Shown piece after piece: positions 54,220 to 63,985 of a stretch of 64,000 bases of DNA. The position numbers were made by a program, and so were the translations under genes. Source of the stretch: Frigoriglobus tundricola. GTDB taxonomy: Bacteria > Planctomycetota > Planctomycetia > Gemmatales > Gemmataceae. Below the pieces are notes generated by a model. It was given only the letters and a program-made list of their open reading frames with translations. It did not search any database and was not told the origin of the DNA. The stretch lies in contig NZ_CP053452.2 of NCBI RefSeq assembly GCF_013128195.2, positions 1,798,001 to 1,862,000 of the forward strand. Direction: 5' to 3'. Each line of letters begins with the position of its first letter. The stretch's first letter is position 1.

Positions 54220-55001
54220 TGCTCCAGTTCCACCACAACGCCGGCGTCCACCTTCAGTTTACGTGCCGCGTTGCCGTTCACCTCGGCGATCTCGAAGTAA
54301 CCGTCGCTGCTGAAGAGGCTCACCAGCTCTCCCGGTGCGGCTTCGGAGTAGGTCCGCACCCAGCGGACCGTACCGAGTTCCGCGCCGCCCAGCGACACCC
54401 GCACGGGCAGCCCCTTCATTTTGCACGCGGGGATGTTGGTAATGAGGTTCCCGAAGTCGTCCACGAACTGCACCTCACCGCTCCACCGCTTACCAAAGGT
54501 GACGGCACACCGCGCCGGCAGCAACATCGGGTCGAACTTGCCCGGAGCGACCTCCTCACGGCCGACCCCGAGGCTGAGGTGCGCCGCGACCGGCGCAAAG
54601 ATGTCGCGCCCGTGAAACGTGGCCGACGGCGAGGGGGCCCGCCAGAACGGCGGGGCGGTGAGTGCCCCCGCGGCGCGGCAGCCCAATCGCCGGATCACGC
54701 CCGTGAAGACGCCGTTGTCCGGCCCGACGAGGACCTGCTCCGGCGTTTCGACGCACAGCGCGGCCCGCTCCGACCCGACGCCGGGATCGACCACGCACAC
54801 GTGGACGGTGCCGGCCGGAAAGTACGGCACGGCGGTCCGCAGGAAGTAGCTGGCGTGCCGCACGTCCTGGGGGCGGATCTCGTGCGTCAGATCGACGATG
54901 GTCGCGGCCGGGTTGATGGACAGGATGACGCCCTTCATCACCGCGACGTAAGGCGCCGTGCGACCGAAGTCCGTCGTGAGCGTTATGAGGGGCGAAGGCA
55001 T
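54213..55001 (-). CDS. S-adenosylmethionine hydrolase (adenosyl-forming) family
   Basis: A 262-aa protein of the DUF62/SAM hydroxide adenosyltransferase family, which splits SAM to adenosine and methionine, or in relatives forms halogenated adenosine. Motifs are ITLTTDFGRTAPYVAVMKG at the N-terminus, DLTHEIRPQDVRHASYFL, VHVCVVDPGVGSERAAL and GPDNGVF, and the C-terminal domain with VQFVDDFGNLITNIP. A hydrolase rather than fluorinase role is more likely but not shown. ATG 55001 (MPSPLITLTTDFG) gives a typical start although the frame is open to 55331. The C-terminus runs into a repeat array. Confidence 0.92.
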   Translation of the reverse strand: MPSPLITLTTDFGRTAPYVAVMKGVILSINPAATIVDLTHEIRPQDVRHASYFLRTAVPYFPAGTVHVCVVDPGVGSERAALCVETPEQVLVGPDNGVFTGVIRRLGCRAAGALTAPPFWRAPSPSATFHGRDIFAPVAAHLSLGVGREEVAPGKFDPMLLPARCAVTFGKRWSGEVQFVDDFGNLITNIPACKMKGLPVRVSLGGAELGTVRWVRTYSEAAPGELVSLFSSDGYFEIAEVNGNAARKLKVDAGVVVELEQP

Positions 55002-55313
55002 GGTGCGAGTTCGTTCGGGATGTGAGCCGGGCGACTGCAATGGATCATACCGTCCCCCGGATCGCTTTTGCGGAACGGCGACCGCTTTCTTTCGTTCTTC
55101 GCGAAGGCGGGTTCGGTCCCTGTGACGGTAACGAGATCGTGTTCGACGCGCGGCCCCGGCGATAGTCGGAAGACACGCCCCCAACCCATTTGGTTCATTC
55201 GGCCGCATTGACAGCGAAAAGCGTTCCTTCGCGCCTAGTATTCCGGTTGCGTCCGCGTCAGAGAATGGGGGGCAGGTGTGCCCCCATGACACCTCAACCA
55301 CGGGAGGAAACGC

Positions 55314-55547
55314 ATGACGATCGTACCGCAACCGTGTGCCCGCTGCGGGGAACTGATCCCGGCGGAGCGGATCGAGGCGGTCCCCGAGACGATGGTGTGC
55401 GTGCAGTGCAGCCAGGAGATCGGTGGCGAGTTCAAGGTGTTCGTCACCCCGGAACGGACCAGCAAGGACGGCAGCCTGAAGAAGAACTACGGCGGGTACA
55501 GCACACGCAAGGTGCGAAAGCCGCTCAAGCCCAAGGGGCAGGCGTAA
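55314..55547 (+). CDS. Small DksA/TraR-like zinc-finger protein
   Basis: A 77-aa protein with a C4 zinc finger, CARC at 8-11 and CVQC about 20 residues later, within CGELIPAERIEAVPETMVC. This spacing and the Arg-Ile-Glu-Ala-x-Pro pattern resemble the DksA/TraR zinc finger, but the coiled coil that enters RNA polymerase is absent. A basic tail (STRKVRKPLKPKGQA) could bind nucleic acid. GGGAGG at about 55300 supports the ATG 55314. It is divergent from the SAM hydrolase gene. Confidence 0.75.
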   Translation: MTIVPQPCARCGELIPAERIEAVPETMVCVQCSQEIGGEFKVFVTPERTSKDGSLKKNYGGYSTRKVRKPLKPKGQA

Positions 55548-55659
55548 CGAAAGCGCGGGACGCAGGCGACTCCCCCGCGGCCCGCAAGCTGGTGAGTTCG
55601 TGAACGCCCCCGGTTGCCCCTCTTATACACGGTCCGGTTGGTGCGGTCTATTTTCTGTG

Positions 55660-55722
55660 TTTGTGGCGCAGGCGTTCGATCCTGTGTGCCTGGAAGCACA
55701 GGCTCGAAAGCCTGTGCCACAA
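55660..55722. repeat. Inverted repeat, 26-base arms (family B)
   Basis: TTGTGGCGCAGGCGTTCGAT... pairs with 55697-55722 at 22 of 26 positions. The core GTGGCACAGGC resembles a dispersed hairpin also present at 9863-9922. Confidence 0.75.
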
Positions 55723-55889
55723 CAATCAGACAGCCGCAACCGGATCGTGAATGAGACAGCAACCGAGTTGATGGGGTGACGTTCATCCCGCCGGCGCGAG
55801 CGCTGTTGCCGTCAGCGCCTTCCGCGCGTTACCCAGTCGCCCGGACGTCAGGGCGCGGGCGCTGCGAAGTTCCGCCCCCAATGCGAAAG

Positions 55890-55918
55890 AGGCCGTCCTG
55901 CAACGAGCAGGACGGCCT
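55890..55918 (-). terminator. Intrinsic terminator-like hairpin of the efflux operon
   Basis: AGGCCGTCCTG (55890-55900) pairs exactly with 55908-55918 around a 7-base loop. Read on the minus strand it is followed by CTCTTTCGC, a weak T-rich run. It lies about 98 bases beyond the stop of the outer-membrane channel gene. Confidence 0.6.
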
Positions 55919-56015
55919 AACGTTTGAGCAGTGCGGGGCTGTTCGTCGTTCGCGTGCGGCGTGGTGCGGTCCTCGATATCAGCCCGCACCATGCCCCCGA
56001 GCGGCCCACCCCGCA

Positions 56016-57638
56016 CTACCGCTGCTCGACCACCGGAGCGGCGGGGGCGGCAGACACGACGGGTATGGCGGGCGCATCGAACCACTGGGTCCATCTACGA
56101 CCGTGAGCTTTCGCCCTCGGCGGGAACGGGTCCACGATCGGCAGCAAATTGCCGCCGCCGCCGAGGGCCTGATAGGCGTTGGCGGTGGCCACCAGTTGCT
56201 GCCGTTTGGTTTCGATCAGAGTTGTTCGCGCGTCGAAGAGGTCGCGCTGCGTGGTCAGCACCTCAAGGAACTCGACGCGGGCCGCATTGAACAGTCGGGT
56301 GGAGGTGTCGACCGCGAGCGTGAGGGCCTCCAGTTGCTGCTTTTTGAGTTCGATGCTCTTGCGGTAGTTCTCCACCAGGGCCACGCGGTTGATCACCTCG
56401 GTGTAGGCGTTGAGGACGACGCGCTGGTAGTTGTACACGCTCTCCAACTGCTTGGCGTTCGCACCGAGGAACTCGGCCTGGATCGCCCTCTTGTTGATCA
56501 GCGGCGCGACCAGATCGCCGGCGACACCATAAATCAGGGCCTCCGGGCTCATCAGCAGGTACTTCGGGTTGAAGGACTGGTAGCCGACGTCCGCGCTGAG
56601 GTCCAGTTTGGGAAAGAAGCGTGCCCGGGCGACCTTGATGTCGATCCCGGCCGCCACCAGCTCGCGCTCGGCCTGGCGGATGTCGGGGCGGCTCAGGAGC
56701 AGTTGTGCGGGGACCCCCACGCTCAGGGCGTGAATGTTCAGGTCGTAAAACGCCGCGGACGTGCGCTCGACGGGCTGCGGGAAGCGGTTGACGCGGAAAT
56801 TGACCCGGTTCTCGGTTTCGACGATCTCCTGCTGAACGATCAGCTTTTCGCTCTGGAATCTCCTCACGTCGGCCTGGAAACGCTGGACGGCCAGCGAGTT
56901 ACCGCGACCGGCTTGCAGCCTTTGCTCCGCGGCCTCCAAGCTCTTCTGTTGGAGGTCGATGATCTGGTCCAACGTTTCGAGCCGCTTGTCGAGCGCCATG
57001 AGGCTGTAGTAGTTCTCGGCGATCTCGGCGATCAGACGGGTCACGAAGTCGTTCCGCTTCTCACTGGCGGCAAAGTAGCGCTGGATCGCCGCGTCCCGGG
57101 CGTTCCGCAGCTCCCGCCAGATGTCCAGTTGCCAGAAGAGGTTGAGGGAGCCCACGAAATTGGGCAGCGGATCGGGGAAGTGGGCCCCGGGATAGTATTC
57201 GAGATACTTCTCGACGGCCCCCTCGGGCGTGAACAGGCTGGGCTTGTCCACGCCCGCACGGGCCCCGACACTGAGGAAGGGCAGGTACGCCCCTTGCCGC
57301 GAGATGATCTCGCTCCGGGCGACCTGGACTTCCTGATCCAGGGCCTTCAGCTCCCGGTTGTTGACCAGGCCCTGAACGATCAAATTGGAAAGAATCGGAT
57401 CGTTGTAGAACTCTTCGATCCCGAGCTGGGACGAGTTCTCCGTACTGGTCGCGCCCGGGTTGGGCGAGGCCGAATTGTTCGCGGCGTCGTAGTTGGCCGG
57501 CAGGCCCGGTCCCGGCTCCGAGAGTCGGAGACTGGGGATCTGACAGGACGGCAGAACCAGCAGCAGGGCGCACGTGATCGCTCTCGCGGTCACGGGCCTC
57601 TTGCGTGTGGCGTTCGCATATCTCAATGACCGGTTCAT
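56016..57638 (-). CDS. RND efflux outer-membrane channel (NodT/OprM type)
   Basis: A 540-aa TolC-like outer-membrane factor. A lipoprotein signal is present (LLLVLPSC, lipid-bearing Cys32). Two OEP repeats of long helices follow: EFYNDPILSNLIVQGLVNNRELK...RQGAYLPFLSVGARAG, then GVPAQLLLSRPDIRQAERELVAAGIDIKVARARFFPKLDLSAD. These motifs fit the NodT/OprM group. It forms the exit duct of the RND system encoded just upstream in transcription. A gap of 540 bases separates it from the pump gene, so it may have its own promoter. ATG 57638 gives the best lipoprotein signal. Confidence 0.93.
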   Translation of the reverse strand: MNRSLRYANATRKRPVTARAITCALLLVLPSCQIPSLRLSEPGPGLPANYDAANNSASPNPGATSTENSSQLGIEEFYNDPILSNLIVQGLVNNRELKALDQEVQVARSEIISRQGAYLPFLSVGARAGVDKPSLFTPEGAVEKYLEYYPGAHFPDPLPNFVGSLNLFWQLDIWRELRNARDAAIQRYFAASEKRNDFVTRLIAEIAENYYSLMALDKRLETLDQIIDLQQKSLEAAEQRLQAGRGNSLAVQRFQADVRRFQSEKLIVQQEIVETENRVNFRVNRFPQPVERTSAAFYDLNIHALSVGVPAQLLLSRPDIRQAERELVAAGIDIKVARARFFPKLDLSADVGYQSFNPKYLLMSPEALIYGVAGDLVAPLINKRAIQAEFLGANAKQLESVYNYQRVVLNAYTEVINRVALVENYRKSIELKKQQLEALTLAVDTSTRLFNAARVEFLEVLTTQRDLFDARTTLIETKRQQLVATANAYQALGGGGNLLPIVDPFPPRAKAHGRRWTQWFDAPAIPVVSAAPAAPVVEQR

Positions 57639-58178
57639 CCGCCTCGTCCTTGAGAAGTTTTTTGCACTGGCTGGCAATCCCTGCTCTTATCGGCAAATCC
57701 GCTGAAAAAAGAATAGCCGATCCAAACGGAAAATATTAACAGGTGTGCGGCGCGGGGGCTGGGCGAGTTGAGGGGCTGTGGAACCCGGACCGAGCCCGAA
57801 AAAGGCTTCGGTGAAACACCCACTCGTCATTCCCCTGCTGTTCGCCTGAGGCACGGCGGGGGTTCTCATTCAACGAACGGGACCGTTCGGGACCGAATCG
57901 TTGTCACGACTGGTGTTGCGCCCGCACGCTGCATGGTCTCACGCGCACGTGGCCGAGTTGTGCGTCCGTTTCCGCTCTCGGAACCGCTACAAAAACGTGT
58001 CGGTGGCGGGTCCCACAACTGCCAGCGGGTGCCCATGCCGTCGAGCGGGCACCCACTCGGCCCCCTGAACACGAAGGACCCCGCTGTGGTTCGGGGCCTC
58101 AAAGCTCGGAACACTCATCGACCGCGAGCGCAGACGAGTGGTCCGAGCTAATGGATCGCTCTATTCAATCGCTGTCTG
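57639..58178. other. Intergenic region between pump and channel genes
   Basis: 540 bases with no convincing gene. A short inverted repeat GGTGCCC/GGGCACC surrounds 58024-58055, and A/T-rich sequence (AAAAAAGAATAG, GGAAAATATTAAC) at about 57700-57745 could hold the channel gene promoter on the minus strand. Confidence 0.45.
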
Positions 58179-61100
58179 TCAGCTCCCGCTTCCCTCTGGC
58201 GGGTGGGGCGGGTGGTCGTAATCCGGCGCGGCGTGTCCGTCCGTTCCGCCCGCCGGGTGTTCGGGGCCCGGCGGGGCGTGATCGGACGGCGCGTACGGGT
58301 TCGGGGCCGCGGGAGAACCGGCCGGGGAATGAGCGTGCGCCGGATCAACAAAATCGGTCGCGGGGTGATGGTGGAACGCATCAATGAGCCCCGCGTCGAA
58401 CGGCAGCTGAGTGCCGTCATTACTCTCATGAGATCCGATTGAGTGGCGCTCGAAAACCTCACTGAGCGGCTGATCCACCTCGTCCTGGAGAAGTTTGCGG
58501 CCGTCGGCGACCCGGCCGAACAAGTAATAGAGGCCCGGAATGATGAGGACCCCGATCACCGTGCCCACGAGCATCCCGCCGGCGGCGGTGGTGCCGATCG
58601 TGCGGTTCCCGATCGCCCCGGCGCCGGTGGCGAAGACCAGCGGAAGGAGACCGGCGATGAAGGCGAAGGAGGTCATCTGAATCGGCCGGAAGCGCAACTT
58701 CCCGCCCTCGACGGCCGCGTCCTTGAGGGGCAGGCCCTCCTGGCGCCGCTGGACCGCGAATTCGACGATGAGGATCGCGTTCTTGCCGAGCAGACCGACC
58801 AACATGATCAGCCCGATCTGGGCGTAGACGTCGTTGGCCAGCCCCATCGCCTGCAGGCAGAAGAAGGACCCGAAGACCCCGATCGGCAGCGACAGGATCA
58901 CGGCCAGCGGCAGGATGAAGCTCTCGTACTGCCCGACCAGCACGAGATAGACGAAGACGACGACGATGAGGAAGATGTAAATCGCCTCGTTCCCCTTTTT
59001 CGATTCGTCGTACGAGAGGCCCGCCCAGCCGAGGCCGTAACCTTTCGGCACGACCGTCGGGTCCGCGGCGACCTCCTGGATCGCCTTGATGGCCTGCCCG
59101 CTGCTGTAGCCGGGAGCAGGTGCGCCCTGAATGGAAGCGGCGGGGTACAGGTTGTAGCGGGTGATCTCGTTCAGGCCCTGTTTCTTCTTCATCGTCATGA
59201 ACGCGGAAAACGGCACCATTTCCCCGCGGTCCTGCGGGCGCTCGCTCTTCACGAACATGTTTCTCAGGTCCTCGGGGAGCGCCCGGGACTCGGGCGTCGC
59301 CTGGACGTAAACCTTGTAGAACTGGTTGAACAGAATGAAGCCCTGCTCGTACGTGCTGCCGATGAGGATGTTAAGGGTGTCCAGGGCCTTCCCGATCGAC
59401 ACGCCCTTCTGCATGGCCACGTCGTTGTTGATGATCAGCTCGTACTGCGGGTAGTCGGTGGCGAAGAAGGTGAACAGGTTCTGCAGCTCCTTGCGCTTTT
59501 TCAGGGCGGCCATGAACTTTTCGTTCACCTCTCCGAGCCGCTGGTAGTCGGACGTGTTCGTCTTGTCGAGGAGCATCACGGAGAACCCCCCGGCCGCGCC
59601 GAAGCCGGGGACCGCGGGGGGCTCGAAGAACTCGAGCTTGACGTTGGCCATCCGGCGGCTCTTCCCCTCAAGATCTTCGATGATCTCGCGCGCGGTCCGC
59701 TTGCGGTCGGACCAGTTTTTCAGGTTGATGATGCAGGTCCCGGCGTTCGAGCCCCGGCCCTCGGTCAGCACCTCGTACCCGGCCAGCGAGGTGACCGAGG
59801 TGACCTCCTCGAGTTCCTTGGCGATCTCCTCGAGTTCCCGGGACTTGTGGTTGGTGTACTCGAGCGTCGAGCCCGGGGGCGTCTGGATGACCGCGTAGAT
59901 GATGCCCTGGTCCTCGCCCGGGATGAACCCCGTCGGGAGCCGCAAGTTGACCGCGACGATGCCGGCGGCGAAGCCCCCGACGACCAGCATGCTCAGCGCG
60001 CGGCGGGTGACGATCCCGCGCAGGATGCCGGCGTAACCGCTCGTGACCTTCTCGACGAGGCGGTCAAAAGGCCCCCGCACCAAGGGCAGCAGGATGAGCA
60101 GGAAGCCGATCGGCCCCCACAACTCGTACGCCAGGTACGTGATGGGCGCCAGGACCAGCACCGCTCCGGCCGCGAACAGCAGAATGGTCTTGAGCCCGAA
60201 CCGCCGTTTCGCGTGGCCGGCGGGGCCGTGGGCGTCGGCGTGCGCGTGGACGTGGGGCTTGAGGATCATCGCACAGAGCACGGGCGTCAGCGTCAGGGCC
60301 ACCAGCCCGGAGAGAATGATGGACGTCGCCATCGTGATGCCGAACTGGCGGTAGAACTGGCCGACCGGTCCGGGGATGAACGTCACCGGAACGAACACGG
60401 ACGTCATCACCAGGGTGATCGCGATGATCGCACCCGAGATCTCGTGCAGCACCTCGATGGTCGCCCGATAGGGCGACAGGTGCTTCTCGGCCATCTTGGC
60501 GTGCACCGCTTCGACCACCACGATCGCGTCGTCCACCACGACCCCGATCGCCAGCACCATCGCGAACAGCGTGATCAGGTTGATCGACATCCCCATCAAC
60601 AGCAGGACGAAGAACGTCCCGATCAGCGACACCGGAACCGCGAGGATCGGGATGAGCGTGGAGCGCACGTCCCCGAGGAACATGTAGACCACCAGGGACA
60701 CCAAGATGAACGCCTCGAGCAGGGTGTGCTTCACCTTTTCGATGGAGGCGTCCAGAAAGTTGGAAACGTCGTAGGCCAGCTCGTAATCCATGCCGACCGG
60801 GAACGATTCCTTCTTGATCTGATCGAGTTCCTTCTTAATTTCCGTAATGACCTTGGAGGCGTCGGAGCCGGGGCTCTGCTTGAGAATGATGGACGCCGCG
60901 GGGTGGCCGTTGATGTCCGAGTAGATGTCGAAGAACTCGGAGCCCAGTTCGATGCCGGGCGGCGGCGGCTTGGGCAGCGCGCCCGCACCGGCGGCCCCCA
61001 GGATGGCCGGCAGCGCCATCCGCGGGCCGGTGCCGATCGTGTCGGGTATCCCGCAGACGTCCTTGAGGCGCAGGATGTCGCCTTCGGGGGTGGCCTTGAG

Positions 61101-61853
61101 AATGATGTTGGCATACTGATCCGCTCTATTGAACCGACCTACGTACGTCAGAACATACTCACGTGACTGTGACGTCTGGCCCGTGGCCTGGCCGAGCCGC
61201 CCGGGCGACCCGATCACGCTCTGCTCGGCCAGCGCCTTCATGACCTCTTCGGTGGAGACCTTGTACGCCCGCATGCGTTCGGGGTTCAGCCAGACGCGCA
61301 TCGCGAAGGTGCGGTTGCCGAGGTTCCGGGGGATGCCCATGCCCTGGATCCGCTTGAGCACAGGCATGACGTTGACGTTGGTGAAGTTGAACAGGTCCTT
61401 CTGGTCGGCGTTCGGGTCCGTGCTGAAAATGTTCACGTACATCAGCATGCTGGGCACGACCTGGCTAACGAGGATCCCCTCCCGCACCACGAGCGGCGGG
61501 AGCCGGCTCAGCATGATGTTGACCCGGTTCTGCACGTTCACCACGTTGATGTTGGGGTCCGTGCCCGGCTCGAAGTAAATCAGGATCGACGCCTCACCCG
61601 CACTGGTGGCGGACGAGAAGATGTAGCGCATGTTCTGGACGCCGTTGATCGACTGCTCCAACGGGATCAGGACCGAATCGACCAACACGTTGGCACTGGC
61701 GCCCGGGTACGCGATGGAGACCTGCACGGTCGGCGGCGCGATGTCGGGGAACTGGGCCACCGGCAGGGTCTTGTACCCCAGCGCCCCCAGGAACAAGAGG
61801 ATGATCGAGATAACGATCGCCAGTGCCGGCCTGTAAAGAATTTTCGTAAACAT
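58179..61853 (-). CDS. RND efflux pump, HAE1 type (AcrB/MexB-like)
   Basis: A 1224-aa proton-driven inner-membrane pump. Landmarks are the start MFTKILYRPALAIVISIILL, the porter-domain segment PDIAPPTVQVSIAYPGASA, and the TM4 proton-relay pair in AIGVVVDDAIVVVEAVHAKM (Asp-Asp, AcrB D407/D408 equivalents). The second-half motif ILIVEFAVQRRQEG is also present. The protein is longer than AcrB by about 170 residues because of a histidine-rich loop after TM6 (HVHAHADAHGPAGHAKRR) and a His/Pro-rich C-terminal tail (about 1150-1224, with FHHHPATDF and PAHAHS). It exports amphiphilic compounds together with the adaptor (54 bases upstream) and the channel. Confidence 0.95.
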   Translation of the reverse strand: MFTKILYRPALAIVISIILLFLGALGYKTLPVAQFPDIAPPTVQVSIAYPGASANVLVDSVLIPLEQSINGVQNMRYIFSSATSAGEASILIYFEPGTDPNINVVNVQNRVNIMLSRLPPLVVREGILVSQVVPSMLMYVNIFSTDPNADQKDLFNFTNVNVMPVLKRIQGMGIPRNLGNRTFAMRVWLNPERMRAYKVSTEEVMKALAEQSVIGSPGRLGQATGQTSQSREYVLTYVGRFNRADQYANIILKATPEGDILRLKDVCGIPDTIGTGPRMALPAILGAAGAGALPKPPPPGIELGSEFFDIYSDINGHPAASIILKQSPGSDASKVITEIKKELDQIKKESFPVGMDYELAYDVSNFLDASIEKVKHTLLEAFILVSLVVYMFLGDVRSTLIPILAVPVSLIGTFFVLLLMGMSINLITLFAMVLAIGVVVDDAIVVVEAVHAKMAEKHLSPYRATIEVLHEISGAIIAITLVMTSVFVPVTFIPGPVGQFYRQFGITMATSIILSGLVALTLTPVLCAMILKPHVHAHADAHGPAGHAKRRFGLKTILLFAAGAVLVLAPITYLAYELWGPIGFLLILLPLVRGPFDRLVEKVTSGYAGILRGIVTRRALSMLVVGGFAAGIVAVNLRLPTGFIPGEDQGIIYAVIQTPPGSTLEYTNHKSRELEEIAKELEEVTSVTSLAGYEVLTEGRGSNAGTCIINLKNWSDRKRTAREIIEDLEGKSRRMANVKLEFFEPPAVPGFGAAGGFSVMLLDKTNTSDYQRLGEVNEKFMAALKKRKELQNLFTFFATDYPQYELIINNDVAMQKGVSIGKALDTLNILIGSTYEQGFILFNQFYKVYVQATPESRALPEDLRNMFVKSERPQDRGEMVPFSAFMTMKKKQGLNEITRYNLYPAASIQGAPAPGYSSGQAIKAIQEVAADPTVVPKGYGLGWAGLSYDESKKGNEAIYIFLIVVVFVYLVLVGQYESFILPLAVILSLPIGVFGSFFCLQAMGLANDVYAQIGLIMLVGLLGKNAILIVEFAVQRRQEGLPLKDAAVEGGKLRFRPIQMTSFAFIAGLLPLVFATGAGAIGNRTIGTTAAGGMLVGTVIGVLIIPGLYYLFGRVADGRKLLQDEVDQPLSEVFERHSIGSHESNDGTQLPFDAGLIDAFHHHPATDFVDPAHAHSPAGSPAAPNPYAPSDHAPPGPEHPAGGTDGHAAPDYDHPPHPPEGSGS

Positions 61854-61907
61854 TATTCGGAGACAGCCTCGTTGGGTTCCGTGTCGGGACGCGGCGAGAA
61901 GCGCTCG

Positions 61908-63041
61908 CTACTCCGCATGGTATTTCTGGTTCGTCAGGGCCTCGTCCGGTTTCACGAACTCGAAGTGCTCCACCTTCTCGCCGTCGCGGACCTGGCGGAC
62001 CCCTTCCAGAACGATCTTGTCGTGCGCTGAGAGCCCCTTTTTGATGACGAAAATGTCGTCCTTTTCGTACGCGACGACGATCTCGCGCTGGTGCACCACG
62101 TGGTCCTCGCCGACGACGTAAACGTACTGTTTGTCGAGCACCTCGTAGGTCGCCCGCTGGGGGATGACGATGGCGTTCCGCAGCGTCCGGTGGATCAGCA
62201 GCGTGCCGGTCTGGCCGTGACGCAACAGGCGGTCGGGGTTCGGGAAATCCGCGCGGAAGGGGATGTTCCCGGTCTCGTTGTTGAACTTGGCCTCAATGGT
62301 GACGGTGTTGCCGGGGCTGTACGGAAACTTGCTGCCGTTCGCGAGGACGAGTTCGATTTGCGAGTCCTCGAGTTCGAGTCGGGAGACCTGCTGACTACTG
62401 TTGTGGCCGAGCTTGTACTCGAGGTAGCGGGCTTCGGGCACGTTGAAGTACACCCACATGACGCTGTTGTCGGACAGCGTCGTGAGGATCTCCTCCTTCT
62501 TGACCAGGCTCCCCTCCTGCTGGCTGAGGCGGTCGATAATGCCGTCGAACTTCGCCCGGACAGTGGTAAACTCCAATTCCGCCTCGGCCGTCTTCACCTT
62601 GGCATTGGCCTCAGCCAGTTCGGCCTCCGCCAGCTTCACCTCCTGCTCCGAAACGACCGGGTTCGCGGCCTGGTTCAACCTCTTGGTGTTGTCGTACTTG
62701 ATCTGTGCGACCTTGGCCTTGGCGCGCTCCGCGTCCAATCGCGTCTGGTACAACACCGGCACGACCTGGAACAACACCTCGCCTTGCTTCACCACCTGGC
62801 CCTCTTTGACCGCGATCGCTTCAAGGTAGCCCTCCTGGAGGGCCTTGACATCAATGTTTCTCTGCGAGCGAATCTGGCAGACGTACGGTTGGGTGACGGT
62901 GACGTCTTTGATCTCGGGGCTCGTGACTACGATCTTCTGGTGCTCTTCGTGGTGCTGTTCCTCCTTGTGCAGGTCGCACGCGGGCAGGGAAAGCGAAATC
63001 AGCGCCAGGGCCAGGACCGATAGTGCTTTCGATACTTTCAT
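61908..63041 (-). CDS. RND efflux periplasmic adaptor (MexA-like)
   Basis: A 377-aa membrane-fusion protein, first gene of the efflux operon. It has a lipoprotein signal ending LSLPAC (Cys22) followed by a His/Glu-rich segment (DLHKEEQHHEEHQ). Lipoyl and hairpin regions follow (IDVKALQEGYLEAI; AERAKAKVAQIKYDNTKRL...AEAELAEANAKVKTAEAEL). The beta-barrel and membrane-proximal domains finish it (GNIPFRADFPNPDRLLRHGQTGTLLIHR). It bridges the pump and the outer-membrane channel. ATG 63041 gives a normal signal; GTG 63056 is possible. Confidence 0.94.
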   Translation of the reverse strand: MKVSKALSVLALALISLSLPACDLHKEEQHHEEHQKIVVTSPEIKDVTVTQPYVCQIRSQRNIDVKALQEGYLEAIAVKEGQVVKQGEVLFQVVPVLYQTRLDAERAKAKVAQIKYDNTKRLNQAANPVVSEQEVKLAEAELAEANAKVKTAEAELEFTTVRAKFDGIIDRLSQQEGSLVKKEEILTTLSDNSVMWVYFNVPEARYLEYKLGHNSSQQVSRLELEDSQIELVLANGSKFPYSPGNTVTIEAKFNNETGNIPFRADFPNPDRLLRHGQTGTLLIHRTLRNAIVIPQRATYEVLDKQYVYVVGEDHVVHQREIVVAYEKDDIFVIKKGLSAHDKIVLEGVRQVRDGEKVEHFEFVKPDEALTNQKYHAE

Positions 63042-63056
63042 AAGGTTTTCGCTCAC

Positions 63057-63985
63057 TGGTGGCTTCGTACCTGTCTTCTGATCAGGAGAACGCGAGGGTG
63101 TACGTGGTGTGTGCGGTGTGTGCGGTGCTCATTCGTTTTCAGCACTCGTACCGCACCCGCCTGGTCCGTGATCCGATCGAGCCGCAGGTGTTCTACTCAC
63201 CGCTCTGTTCCACATGTCCGGCCGACTTTTGCCCGCCTCCATCGCGCCGAGCGTTCCGCTGCTGCGCCATCGGGCGGCGAAGTCACGACCGACGCCTGGT
63301 GTGGAATGCGGGTGGAATACTGTTCGGCCACGACTGTTCCAAGCTGCGGGCCAGAGCCTCGTGGGCCACATTCTTGGGCTCCGGCCATAGCGCACTCGGT
63401 GACCAAATCAGATGGGGGAGCGCGCGGTGGCCATATGCGCCGCTGGGCTTACGATCCGAAACCTAGGAGGCCGGCCTCAGCGGTCGGTTGTGAAACGGAC
63501 CCGCCTGACGGTTGCCGACGCACATCGACTTTCGAGTGCTGGGGGCATTTCCCCGATCGGAACCTCGAGATCGGCAATCCATTTCTGGGCATCCGTTACC
63601 CGCGACACACCTGATTCGTCCTTACCGGTCGGGTCTCCTCTAGTGACAGAAAATCATCCGGCTGGACGGAGTGTGCTTAACAAGTTGGATCCGGAAGTCC
63701 GCAATTCAGCATCTTGCATTTTGGATAGAGCAATCTTCGCGCCAATGCGATTTATTGTCGGCCGTTGCGGCGTTCCGACCTGCCCACCCCCGGCCCAGGC
63801 TTGACAATCGCACCGCCTGGTCAATTGCTCACTTGAGAAAATCTTCCCGACGCCGCGCGACTCGTTTTATACTGCAATTCGTTGGCGATTGCCTTCGGCA
63901 GAGTCGGTTGGGTCGGAAGCCGGGCCTGACAGTTTCCGGCCGCTGGAGCCGAGTCCCAGGTCCGCACTCCGAATTTACGAAAACC
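63057..63985. other. Mostly non-coding region upstream of efflux operon
   Basis: 929 bases in which the open frames are short and not protein-like. The efflux promoter must lie near 63050-63300 on the minus strand, but I cannot pinpoint it. Near the right end TTGACA at 63801 and TATACT at 63868 are possible promoter boxes for a rightward gene. No IS ends or repeats were recognised. Confidence 0.45.

Larger units (their letters stand above)
55548..56015. other. Intergenic region with hairpin repeat and terminator
   Basis: 468 bases without a credible gene. It contains the family B inverted repeat at 55660-55722 and the terminator-like stem at 55890-55918 that serves the convergent efflux operon. 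Confidence 0.6.

Noticed and set aside
58443-61166. 907-codon plus-strand frame opposite the RND pump
   Set aside because: A shadow frame: no recognisable domain, composition dominated by Asp/Arg/His/Gly, while the opposite strand encodes a full RND transporter.
63111-63614. 167-codon plus-strand frame upstream of the efflux operon
   Set aside because: Cys/Arg/Ser-rich composition without homology, no ribosome binding site, and several overlapping frames of similar quality.
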